A model generated the notes under the pieces. It was not told the DNA's origin and did no database searches. It saw nothing but the letters and a program-made list of their open reading frames with translations. Below, piece after piece: positions 11,390 through 19,818 of a stretch of DNA of 28,602 nt. A program made the translations under genes and the position numbers. Origin of the DNA: Sphaeroforma sirkka. Its lineage: Eukaryota > Opisthokonta > Ichthyosporea > Ichthyophonida. The first letter of the stretch is position 1, and each line of letters opens with the position of its first letter. The DNA is taken from the NCBI GenBank assembly GCA_001586965.3, contig LUCW03001799.1, positions 32,501 to 61,102 of the forward strand, read 5' to 3'.

Positions 11390-11765
11390 ACACTATCAAA
11401 AGTTAGGCATGTAGTCATGAACACTTAGTACTGTACTTCTAGTGAAAATCGTTTAATAAAGAACAACTAGAGGTACGTCCTGTGTGATTGAAGATATTAA
11501 GGTTCTTACGAAGAGGCAATCTCGATCATTCTTACACAAGCTATCACTTCTAAATCCTAACTGACTTAAATTGTATCATAGTTTTTATAACGTAGTTTAT
11601 AACATAGAAATATTCATCGAAGTTCACATTTTTTCAGTAATTTGGTAGTTACTGTAGTGTACTGCTTCTAGACTGTCTAATAATTGCTTAATATCCAGCA
11701 ACAGGTCTGTAAGTTTTCGATTTAACCCTTTGATCTTATCCCACGTGGCCGATATTCTACCTATA
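11390..11765. other. Unassigned region 5' of the gypsy gag
   Basis: No gene supported. This is where a 5' LTR of the plus-strand gypsy element might be expected. I found no matching second copy in the window, nor a clear TG...CA boundary followed by a TGG-type primer site. AATAAA occurs at about 11455. Confidence 0.3.
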
Positions 11766-11767
11766 CT

Positions 11768-11848
11768 AAAAAAAAACTCCGAGCCGGGGTTCGAACCTGA
11801 AGCCCTCTGGTTTACCAGCCAACAGGGTTACCACCGAGCCAGGTACCG
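11768..11848 (-). ncRNA. tRNA-like / tRNA-derived Pol III unit (SINE head or tRNA pseudogene)
   Basis: On the minus strand, TGGCTCGGTGG (A box, starting at 11841) is followed 44 nt later by GGTTCGAAC (B box). This matches tRNA positions 8 and 52. A nine-base T run (terminator) follows the putative acceptor end at 11776. The cloverleaf is not intact: the seven bases at each end do not pair and the D stem fails. The anticodon area is a perfect CTGGTAAACCAG palindrome. It therefore looks like a tRNA-derived pseudogene or SINE head rather than a working tRNA. Confidence 0.5.
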
Positions 11849-12786
11849 CTGCTGAAGTAAGTATAACCTCAAGCTTTAATATATATAGATCGGAAGCTAC
11901 AATCGATCACCCTCTCGACAAACCTAACCCTGTCAGTTACCACCCTCATCCCCATTTGCCATCTAACTCTGGTAATCACGATTTTGGTCATCGTTATACA
12001 AGTACCTCACTAGAGAGTACCAACTCTAGCACTGAAGACGAGGAGGTGAAAACCAGATGAAACGTCTCATACTACTACGTTCTGGTATGCAAGTCCATGA
12101 GAACCGTCTATTGAATGACTCTGATCTTGACGATAAGAAAGCGTATAACATTCGCTATCTAATTGATTACAAGAGAAAAGAGATAGACTTCATCTTGGCA
12201 CTAGTAGCCCGTAGCACTGAGCGTGAACCTTGTGAACGCTTCGAACCAGGCTTTATAAAGCAGCTAGGTAACGCGAAGGCTGAGGTTGATTTCTCTACTA
12301 ATGAGAGTACAGTGGAGACACTGAAGGCCTTTGACCAACTTAAGGAGTCTGCCAGCCTTAAAAGATAAGCAGATGATGAATGCCTTTATTTATTTCTGTG
12401 AGTCAAAGGAATGGAAAACTATCTTGAAGACCTATGAGCCCAACTGGGAAGCCCTACCCTGGCGCCAGTTGCGTGAGAATATACTTGACACTTTCTTTGA
12501 AGATACACGTGACCGTGAACTTCTAGAATCTCGCAAGACCTTTGCGAATGATACTACCATTCGAGGTGCTCTAGTTCATATGACACATATGAGCACTCGG
12601 ATGGGTGGTCGTACCTATACTGGCGAATATTTGTTGATTTGTTAGATGATGGAGACTCTGGGGGCTACACTAGCCTATTTAAGAATGTCAATGATGATAT
12701 TATTTCCTGTGGTGATTTGCGACTTATGCCTTGGTCTGTCTTCGAGAAGATAGTTCAAAAGCATACCAACTCATCTACTCGAGTAC
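11849..12786 (+). pseudogene. Gag-like polyprotein, frameshifted
   Basis: An open frame in phase 1 runs from about 11849 to 12058 (ending EDEEVKTR). It hands over to phase 3 at 12057-12368 and returns to phase 1 at 12331-12645 (FIYFCESKEWKTILKTYEPN, WEALPWRQLRENILDTFFED). It then continues in another frame to about 12780 (GYTSLFKNVNDD, PWSVFEKIVQKH). The Trp- and charged-residue pattern with helical repeats resembles a gypsy capsid region, but no diagnostic motif is certain. The assignment rests mainly on its position upstream of the protease. At least three frameshifts mean it is not functional as written. Confidence 0.55.
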
Positions 12787-13191
12787 TTGAACACTGCGCG
12801 TAATACTAAGAAACCTCGCACTACTGCTGGAGGTGGTCAAGGCTCTACTTCTACTGAACCAAAGGGTGAAAGGAAGGAGAGAGCACCTTGCAAGAAGTGT
12901 GGTTACAACCTCACTAAACGTGATGGCAAGTGGAATGGCAAACACGGCTCTGTTAAGTGTGCACCAGGCAAGCCAAACTTTGGGCACTATATGAAAGAGT
13001 TTACTACTTGCAAGGGTACTAACGGTTGGCAAAAGGATGATTGCAAAAACATGCCGGACGTCCAAGTTAAGCACTGCCAGTTCTATATGTGTGCACTAGA
13101 GCAAGATTATGGGAAAAAGTCTAATAAAATCTATACCAAAGGAGATGAACGTATATTTCAAACCGTTTATGTAAATGGAGAAAAGTTATAG
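12787..13191 (+). pseudogene. Cys/His-rich nucleocapsid-like segment
   Basis: A 134-codon frame holding a basic Gly/Lys-rich stretch, then CKKCGYNL, H/C residues, KCAPGKP, FGHYM, FTTCKGT and DDCKNM. The Cys pairs with intervening His suggest zinc binding, but the spacing is not the canonical CX2CX4HX4C knuckle. Its position between capsid-like and protease-like sequence supports a nucleocapsid role in RNA binding. The frame ends at 13191 just before a T-homopolymer and the protease motif, so a slippage or decay frameshift separates it from the protease. Confidence 0.5.
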
Positions 13192-13343
13192 CACTTTTTT
13201 TTTTATCCAGGGGCTGAAGTCTCTGCTATCTCACGCCGAGTAGCCTACACTACAGATATGGCTATCCATAACGAAACAACTAATTTAATCTTGGGAAATG
13301 GCAAAGCTACCACTTGTGAAGAAGCCATTAGACTTCCCCATAT
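13192..13343 (+). pseudogene. Retropepsin N-terminal part (active-site loop altered)
   Basis: After a run of T the sequence reads YPGAEVSAIS. This matches the (V/D)DPGAEVS-type active-site loop of retroelement aspartic proteases, but with Tyr where the catalytic Asp should be. LILGNGKAT and EEAIRLP follow, as in protease flap regions. The segment breaks off at about 13343 where the LINE begins. The matching C-terminal half appears at 18570-18720. The missing Asp would inactivate it. Confidence 0.55.
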
Positions 13344-13398
13344 TTATTTTTCACGGCGGACCTTTGATTCAAATTTTCGTCTCCGAAACGTAAATCTC

Positions 13399-13416
13399 GG
13401 TGACCAGTAGGTCACC
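13399..13416. other. Perfect inverted repeat, 7-bp arms
   Basis: GGTGACC AGTA GGTCACC in the LINE 5' leader. It could form a hairpin. No function is assigned. Confidence 0.5.
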
Positions 13417-13483
13417 AGCGTAGAACTGAATGCCACTTTCAAAAAACCCACAGACCCCACCAAAACGTTGACTTGAAATTTGG

Positions 13484-13565
13484 ATTTTCAATTTTGTTTT
13501 TAAAAAAATTCCAGTAGGGAGTCTGGGGACCCACAGTCCCACAGTCCCACAGTCCCTCATCCGCG
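13484..13565 (-). repeat. GGACT-rich segment in the LINE leader (inverted copy of the island type)
   Basis: On the minus strand, three GGGACTGTG units are followed by GGTCCCCAGACTCCC, a T-run and TAAAAACAAAATTG. The order and words match the plus-strand island at 10141-10420. It sits immediately upstream of the LINE ORF1 start codon. Confidence 0.45.
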
Positions 13566-13569
13566 AAAA

Positions 13570-14853
13570 ATGTCGTGCCAGCCGTTCGTAACCAACGACT
13601 CCTTATCCAATGACCAATGGAAATTGGACATACAAAAATCGATCACAAACCTCTCTGCCCAGGTCAGTACTCTACAGGCCAATCTCAATCAAATTTTGGG
13701 ACTGGCTCTAACAACCCCGAACAATGATGGGCCCATCTCCAAGGAGCCTTTGACTGATGACCAATGGAAATTAACCATACACCAAATGCTCACTAACCTC
13801 TGTGCAAAAACAACCAACCTTGAATCCGAACTCCGGGACCTTAAATCCCAAACCCGTGCACCTATAGATAAAGACACACCCGACACTTTCCGATTTGGCT
13901 CCACAAGCCCGCCTGCTCCGCCTGCAAAAAGACCGCGGTCACAGGCGCCCAATAGCAGCAGTGAGCCTCCCAGCTACCGATCAAAAGTGGACAAACCTGA
14001 AAAACCAAGCCCTAAAAAACGCCCGACTCCACCAGCTTCTAAGTCCCAACCGCAGCCGCCGGTACCCGAACACCTTTTGACGAAAGTGGTGGGCCGCCCG
14101 ATGCCGGACAAAACTCTTCTTGAAATGCATGACATAACTCCGGTATGGCTCTTCTTCCTAGCAATTTTCCCTAACGGCAAGCCCCCATCCCAATCAGTAT
14201 TTGAATAATACTGGCACGCCCAACCAGTCCTCAATCGCCACCACTTTCTCTGGTATCTTCCGTCTAAATCGGTATCTCAGCCAAATCGCCGCGGAAGCTC
14301 TACCAGTTTCATCCGCCTTTGTGTTCCTAGCGACACTGTCGCCCAGGTGAAACGACATGCAGCACTTACGTGGAAATGGCAGCTTGATGAAAACATTGAC
14401 CCCCGCACCCAACAACATCCCGACGCTAAGAAGGCAGCTTTATTCCACTATCTCCGCACCAAGCGGGAGGCCCGCTGCACACATGAACGTGCGCCAAAAA
14501 CTCTTGCCTTCAGCATGGATGAACTACTAAGCCCACTTGTCAACTCCACTAACACAGACATTCTCCACTCTACCGCGGATCGTCTCCAGAAGGCTTACCA
14601 AGAAAAGCATGATGCAAACCTCTTCTCACCAAACCCGCGAATCCCGGCAAACGCTAAAGAATCAGCGGGTGCGAAATCCAGACGACTTCATATACCAACG
14701 ATCTTCCCGACACAATCATCCAACACGATGGATAGCAATACGCAGACCCAGCTTTCCACGACAGACTCTTCGACGACAGGCAATGATATAGAAATGGCTG
14801 ACATCGTTAAAGAAGAGAGCCCAGTAGTATTTACCGATGATGAACAATGTTAG
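13570..14853 (+). pseudogene. LINE ORF1 protein (coiled-coil, basic Pro-rich), one internal stop
   Basis: One frame of 427 codons interrupted only by a TAA at 14206 (codon 213). The N-terminus contains two copies of a ~49-residue unit, each starting with DQWKL (residues 15 and 64) and followed by heptad-like Leu/Ile spacing. This predicts a coiled coil such as LINE ORF1 proteins use to oligomerise. Residues about 110-175 are Pro/Lys/Ser-rich and basic, fitting RNA binding. The second half includes RLCVPSDTVAQVKRH and an acidic C-terminus. ORF2 begins inside its last codons. The protein is assigned by position and composition, not by a conserved domain I can name. Confidence 0.65.
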
Positions 14854-15612
14854 GACCAATGAGGATGACGCTCTTTAACCCACGAGGACTTAACATGGAC
14901 AACACAGCACATACAGATAAGTGTTTGAACGTTATATCTATTTTAAGTCAGGTTGATGTTATGTGTGTGGTTGAAACCTGGCATAACACCACATTTCTTA
15001 ATCATATACGCTCGAACACACGCTATCATATACTACATCACACTACACGGCATAATATCTTACACCCTTCACACTGTGGTATTGGTATCTTTTCCAAGCA
15101 CCACCCATCGAATTTTCAACTTGTACATTCTTCACCGTACGCGGTGTTCTTTGTGTGCTTTGGCGTTCATATGGCCGTGTTCTACTTTCCACTCAAATCA
15201 CTTACTGAAGAAGACGTCCGGCGATACATGTATCCCCCCGAGATCGGCGGTTTCCAACCAGATGTCGTGTGGAGAGATTTCAACTTCAAAGCCCGGAAGT
15301 ATGGCCACGCATCTACAAATCACGGACTACGTATGAAAACGATTGAGACTACTCTGCGTAATACGTGTAAAAACCCTAAACCCTAAACCCTTGGACTACC
15401 TCTATGCTGACGGCTCAACTGGTACAAAACATGCGTATCATCGACCTACCACCCCCGCCTCCCTCCAAATTTATAAGCTGACGGACTACGGTATCTGTGG
15501 TGACCACACCTTTGGACTCGATCTCCAGATATTTCCCACGAAAAATCCATCGGCCCCAAATGCCAGTAATGCCGCCGCCTCCGGACCAACGTCTCCCCTC
15601 TCGTGGATATAG
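14847..15612 (+). pseudogene. LINE ORF2, APE-type endonuclease domain, frameshifted
   Basis: The ATG at 14847 overlaps the ORF1 stop by 7 nt. The frame contains FNPRGLN, VVETW (metal-binding Glu), GIGIFSK and RDFNFKARKYG, corresponding to the GDFN motif with Gly replaced by Arg. It ends at 15386. The remainder resumes one frame later (15392-15612) with DYLYADGSTG and GDHTFGLDL, corresponding to the SDH motif with His kept. The switch coincides with three AAACCCT heptamers. The enzyme would nick target DNA to prime reverse transcription. As written it is split and probably inactive. Confidence 0.7.
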
Positions 15613-15945
15613 CCGATATCGCCATCGACTGTATCACCTACGCAACAAATCTCGCGCGCGACTATTCCAAGCCGAAATCCGGGCGCATCAGAACCTGCTA
15701 CGGTCGTATCTCACTTTACAGGGACCAGCGGAAGGGCTGCTACGGATTCTCGACCGCATCTAGCGCTATACCACTACCCCACAAATCTTTGGAGGGTTCT
15801 ATTATGACTTAAACAGACCCTGGGTTCAGCGGCTGCCAAACCACTCATTCCGCCCACGTCTAACCGCCCAAAGCAATGCTCAAATGCTCAAAGATATTGC
15901 GTACTAACGACGGTCTTCGCGTCAACCCTGCATACCGGGTACCGA
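15600..15945 (+). pseudogene. LINE ORF2 linker between endonuclease and RT, frames uncertain
   Basis: Open frames alternate. Phase 3 at 15603-15812 begins DIADIAIDCITYATNLARDYS, which is the more LINE-like reading. Phase 3 again at 15876 gives GLRVNPAYR, and phase 2 from 15941 gives TDDTGATLAGYFEALF, leading into the RT. At least two frameshifts are needed. No catalytic motif is expected in this part. Confidence 0.5.
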
Positions 15946-17779
15946 TGATACAGGCGCTACCCTCGCTGGCTACTTTGAGGCCCTATTCAACTCTACAAAC
16001 CCGTACGTGGTTCCACCGGATACCGAACCCTCTTCTGATGTCACTTCCACCATACGCCCCGACGATGTAATGGAGGCAACACTACGCTATCCCAATAAGG
16101 GACCTAGCCCCGACGGCATCCACATTCTTCTCTTGAAGGCCGCAGTGGAGCGCTTTACCGAACGCCGGACATTAGGACGCCCCGATGCCAATAGCCCACT
16201 GATTAGACTCCTTGCCGAAGCATTCACTGAGCTACTGAAGGCGGGTACCTTCCCTGCAGCCCTGAACTGCAGCCTCTTGACAGCGCACCCAAAGAAAGCC
16301 GATGCAGATATCACCTCCCCCGCCGACTTCCGCCCCATCACGCTTACGCAAATAGTCAGACGCATCATTGAAAAGTGCTTTCTTAATCTGATTACAAGCC
16401 ACCCCGGCTCTGCTACCCATGCTACCCAAGCTGGTTTCAAATCACAGTACTCCTGTCGTACCCAAGCACTTGCCGCCATGGAATCTGAGACACAGTCAGA
16501 AGAGGAGTGGAACGACGTCTGTCTGGACATAACCAAGGCATACGACAAGGTCGCTCTCCCACGCCTACGGGTACTTCTGCGCCACGCTGGAATGCCCGAA
16601 AACTGGATCAAATGCCTCCGCGAGCTGTTTGGGAGGGTCCCTACGCAAGTGACATACCGCGGCACGCTCTCGTCTATATTCCATAGAACGAATGGCATCC
16701 TACAAGGCTCAATCGTCGGCCCCCAGCTCTTTATTATCTACATGGATTCCTTAGCTGTCACGCTGGCACAATTTCGTCCCAAGCTTCTCCGCTCTTATTA
16801 ATTTGTTGACGACACACGGATCCAAGCCCCTCGATCGGTTTCGCTCCAGCCATTCTTAGATGACATTGATGCGTGGGGACGCAAATCTGGCCTCGAACAG
16901 GGTGTCATTAAACCCCGAGTGCAATCTACCGACTTGCGACACGCGGCGCCAACCCTCCGTATAAATGGTGATCTTATCACGCCGACGCTTGCAGACGCAC
17001 CTTGGAACACACGTTACCTCCCCCTGAAGATGGCGCCCACACATGCCGAACCGAAACACTCCAAATATCTGGGGTTCCCACTCTCTCACGGAGTACCAGG
17101 AATCAACCTCGCCAGACATATGGAATCTCTGGTTGCAGCATTGTCACTGGGTATCGCCTCTTTCCGCGCTTATGGCTTTCATGGCTTCAGCTGGCGACAC
17201 CCCCGCAATCGACTGGTGATGTTCAGAACATTCATCCTATCCACGGCTACATATGGGCTGAACATTATTGCCTGGGCTCCACCTATATGGAAGAATAAGT
17301 TGGACCCCCTGTTCGAGCGCTTTAACTCAGCACTCATCCAAGCAGCAGCCATCATCACGGACACTAGATACCCTCGGTTTCCCAAACATCAAACAAACTT
17401 ACTTCACTTTTGCGGTCTCCTCCCGGCGCGACCATTTGCGGACTACCTCGGAGGTTGCCTAGGAATACAACTCGACTCAATGGCCAACACAAATCCACTT
17501 ACCCCTCTGACGCAGCCCGCCTGGGCCAACGACAAACCATCACGGTGCTTCCCATACAGTATATATGCTCACCTGAAAACTGTACACAAAAACACGGGCG
17601 GGCGTACACCCGACCATGTAGCCCTCCGCCAACGCTGTGACATCAGGAAGAACTCAACAAAGCGCCAATACTACTACCAACTGGTTATGGGTAAATCGCC
17701 AACCTCAAACCGAGACACAGCCAGACACGACAGCTTCAATCGCTGCTTGAGTCTACACCAATCCGGCTCTGTGCTATGA
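15941..17779 (+). pseudogene. LINE ORF2 reverse transcriptase, one in-frame stop before the active site
   Basis: One continuous phase contains the non-LTR RT series: GPSPDG (about 16099), DFRPITL, DITKAYDKV (motif A, Asp), GILQGSIVGPQLF (motif B), FVDD (motif C, 16802-16813) and KYLGFPLS (motif E). A thumb and C-terminal region follow to 17779. A TAA at 16799-16801 falls immediately before FVDD and is the only stop in this stretch. All catalytic Asp codons are intact. The RT would copy LINE RNA at the nicked target. A single stop at so critical a place makes this copy inactive unless read through. Confidence 0.8.
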
Positions 17780-18543
17780 TTGTAACGAATATGTACATGT
17801 TCACATTGCTCGACTACCGCACCGACGGCTGTCTCTGCCCTGTCTGCCCCGGTAGCCACAAGTTCACTACCAGCCACTTTACCTACATCCAACAACTGAT
17901 TCGACGCATCCTGGTAGGTCCAAAACTGCCGCCCATTGGCCCTGACCTCCTTCAGCAATTACAGGAGTGCAACGACTTCCACGGTATCTGGACCCTCTAC
18001 GAACACCTTGGATCTTTTCTCCAGCATGCTGAAGAACCACCGTACCCTCACCCGTCCCTGACACATCAACAGATGTTCCCCATACCCCGGCTAATCACGC
18101 TGTTGAAGTACTACTTCCAAATTTCGGTTCAAATGAAATCATCGCGCTTGTTGGTTCCGCCTATGATACTTCCGATCCAGGCCAGCCAACACATACCAAA
18201 TTCATCCGTGGTCTGGTGCGGCATTGGCTTAGCCCCATCCTCGCTCCTCGACCGGATTATGACGAATAACCTGGTCCTTCTCGGTATTACATACTCTACA
18301 CTAACCCATTCCGCGGCACTACACGACGCAGACCCGATCCGTACCACAGAGGTGAGTACTCTACTTAGTAGGTCACCAAGCGAATATATGGAACATTCGA
18401 TAGTAACAGTGTTTTGTCAACACCGGCCCGAATTGACTCAGCGCATATCTTCCATTGTCGACTCACTTGGCCCAAGCTTCAAACGGGAATTTACTGACCA
18501 CTTCTTCCCAACAATCTTTCCTGAACCACTACAGCGACTATGA
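17776..18543 (+). pseudogene. LINE ORF2 C-terminal Cys/His region in a shifted frame
   Basis: The RT frame ends in TGA at 17777-17779, and an ATG at 17776 overlaps it (ATGA), opening a 255-codon frame. Near its start are C-x-C-x2-C-x3-H residues (CLCPVCPGSH) and a later His, reminiscent of the zinc-binding knuckle at the end of many LINE ORF2 proteins. The rest is unrecognised but has coding-like composition up to the LINE end. It is most simply the ORF2 tail after a frameshift. Translational re-initiation at the ATGA overlap is possible but unproven. Confidence 0.5.
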
Positions 18544-18569
18544 GAGCCATACCATATGTTCATACATTG

Positions 18570-19018
18570 TAACATACATACTTGTCGTTTCTGAAATAAA
18601 TAATATTATCCCTATGTACATATATGTTGTCAGCAGAGAAGGAAAGACTCACCTAATCGTTACTGACATGACTCAGAAAAACGATTTAATTATAAGTATG
18701 ACTGATTTTCTCAGTTTAGGTGTAACTCTCACTGGTTTGTCTAATGGGCTAGACCCAAATAGAAATCAGCCAGATGATAACATGTTAAGGATACCTAAAC
18801 CTCCGGAAGGTGAAGCAAAAAAAGATATGATTCCGCACTTTACCGATATAGTTATGGACTTTATTATACAAAACAGAAAGATTGTAATAACTGACTGGTG
18901 CATGTTTAAGTTCTCTAACGGGTACGTTAAGCTTGACTTAACAAAAGTCAACTTCTCTAAGCTAAAGTGTCCTTCATATAACTACGTGAGTTGGAGACAC
19001 AAAGACGTTGACGGTTAA
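18570..19018 (+). pseudogene. Retropepsin C-terminal part and protease-RT linker
   Basis: In phase 2 the sequence reads YILVVSEINNIIPMYIYVVS and HLIVTDMTQKNDLIISMTDF, where an (I/L)xGxDFL-type protease motif is expected. A hydrophilic linker follows (IPKPPEGEAKKDMIPHF) before the frame ends at 19018. RT sequence starts at once in phase 1, so one frameshift intervenes. Together with the half at 13192-13343 it would make one protease. Confidence 0.5.
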
Positions 19019-19020
19019 AA

Positions 19021-19818
19021 CAGGATCTAATTAAAATCAATTATGATGCAACCCCAGTTAACTTAGCTCTCTTAGCGGTCGATCAATATAAATCTGATGG
19101 GACGTTTAGTAAAACAAGAGTAGTACTAGACCTGTCGCCAATCAACAAACTAATTCCGCAACATAGTTTTCCGTTACCAAAGATAAGCGAGATACTACGC
19201 AAAATGGAAGGTGCGACTATTTTTTCCAAGGTAGACTTAAAAGCTGCATTCCATCAATTACAAATATATGAGCCGCATAGGAAATACTTTTCCTTTACTT
19301 GGCAAGGAAAGAAGTATCATTTTAAAGGTGCACCTGAAGGCTTACACATGATAACTTCTTTCTTCCAACAAGTTATGATGGAACTATTTGCGGACCTGTT
19401 GGATAACGTATCGGTATATTTAGATGATATAGTTATCTTTACAACGACAGCACATGACCATGCTAAACTCGTTAAGGAAGTCTTAAAAGTTTTAAAGCGA
19501 CTAAACCATGCCAAACTTAAGATTAACGAGGACAAGTGTTCTTTTTCTAAACATACTATACACTTACTTGGTTAAAGGGTATCTGCAGCAGGGGTAGAAA
19601 TTGATCCTGGCAAGAAACAATTTCTGTTGGATTTATCAACACCGATTACTGGAAGAGATGTGATTTCTGTGTGTGGATTTGTTAACTTCTTCTCGGATTC
19701 GGTACCTCAGCTTTCTCATTACTTAAAGCCTTTCAGTCACCTACTGCTGCACAAAGGACCTTTGGGAAAGCTCTGGACTGAAGAATCTGATGATGCATTC
19801 AAGCTAGTCAAAAGTAAA
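19021..19818 (+). pseudogene. Reverse transcriptase copy 1 of a tandem pair
   Basis: Phase 1 encodes VVLDLSPINKLIP, FSKVDLKAAFHQ (motif A, Asp), FKGAPEGLH and the catalytic VYLDDIVIF (YLDD at 19417-19428). A connection region follows. A TAA at 19573-19575 interrupts it after HLLG, where the second copy has a Tyr codon. The frame then runs on in the same phase (VSAAGVEIDPG, CGFVNFF) and passes straight into the second copy. Gypsy RT uses this domain to make cDNA from genomic RNA. As written it is interrupted once. Confidence 0.8.

Larger units (their letters stand above)
11849..13343 (+). mobile_element. Ty3/gypsy-like retrotransposon, 5' part (gag and protease)
   Basis: Three frames that hand over to one another encode a hydrophilic gag, a Cys/His-rich segment and the start of a retropepsin. 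The element stops making sense at about 13343, where an unrelated LINE begins, and resumes at about 18558 with protease-tail and RT sequence in the same orientation. I read the two parts as one element split by the LINE. No LTR was found. Its 5' edge is immediately next to the tRNA-like unit. Confidence 0.65.
13344..18551 (+). mobile_element. APE-type LINE (non-LTR retrotransposon), decayed, inserted in a gypsy element
   Basis: About 5.2 kb with a 5' leader, ORF1 (13570-14853), a 7-nt overlapping ORF2 (from 14847) with APE-type endonuclease and RT, and a C-terminal Cys/His region ending at 18543. No LTRs are present. CCATAT at 13338-13343 and again at 18552-18557 could be a short target-site duplication, but six bases may be chance. 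No poly-A tail is seen. There are at least four frameshifts and two in-frame stops, so this copy is dead, or the sequence carries errors. Confidence 0.8.

Noticed and set aside
11390-11765. 5' LTR of the plus-strand gypsy element
   Set aside because: No second copy in the window, no convincing TG...CA ends and no TGG-type primer-binding site at its 3' edge.
16087-16698. 203-codon minus-strand frame opposite the LINE RT
   Set aside because: Antisense shadow of the RT coding strand, which carries all conserved motifs. The minus product has none.
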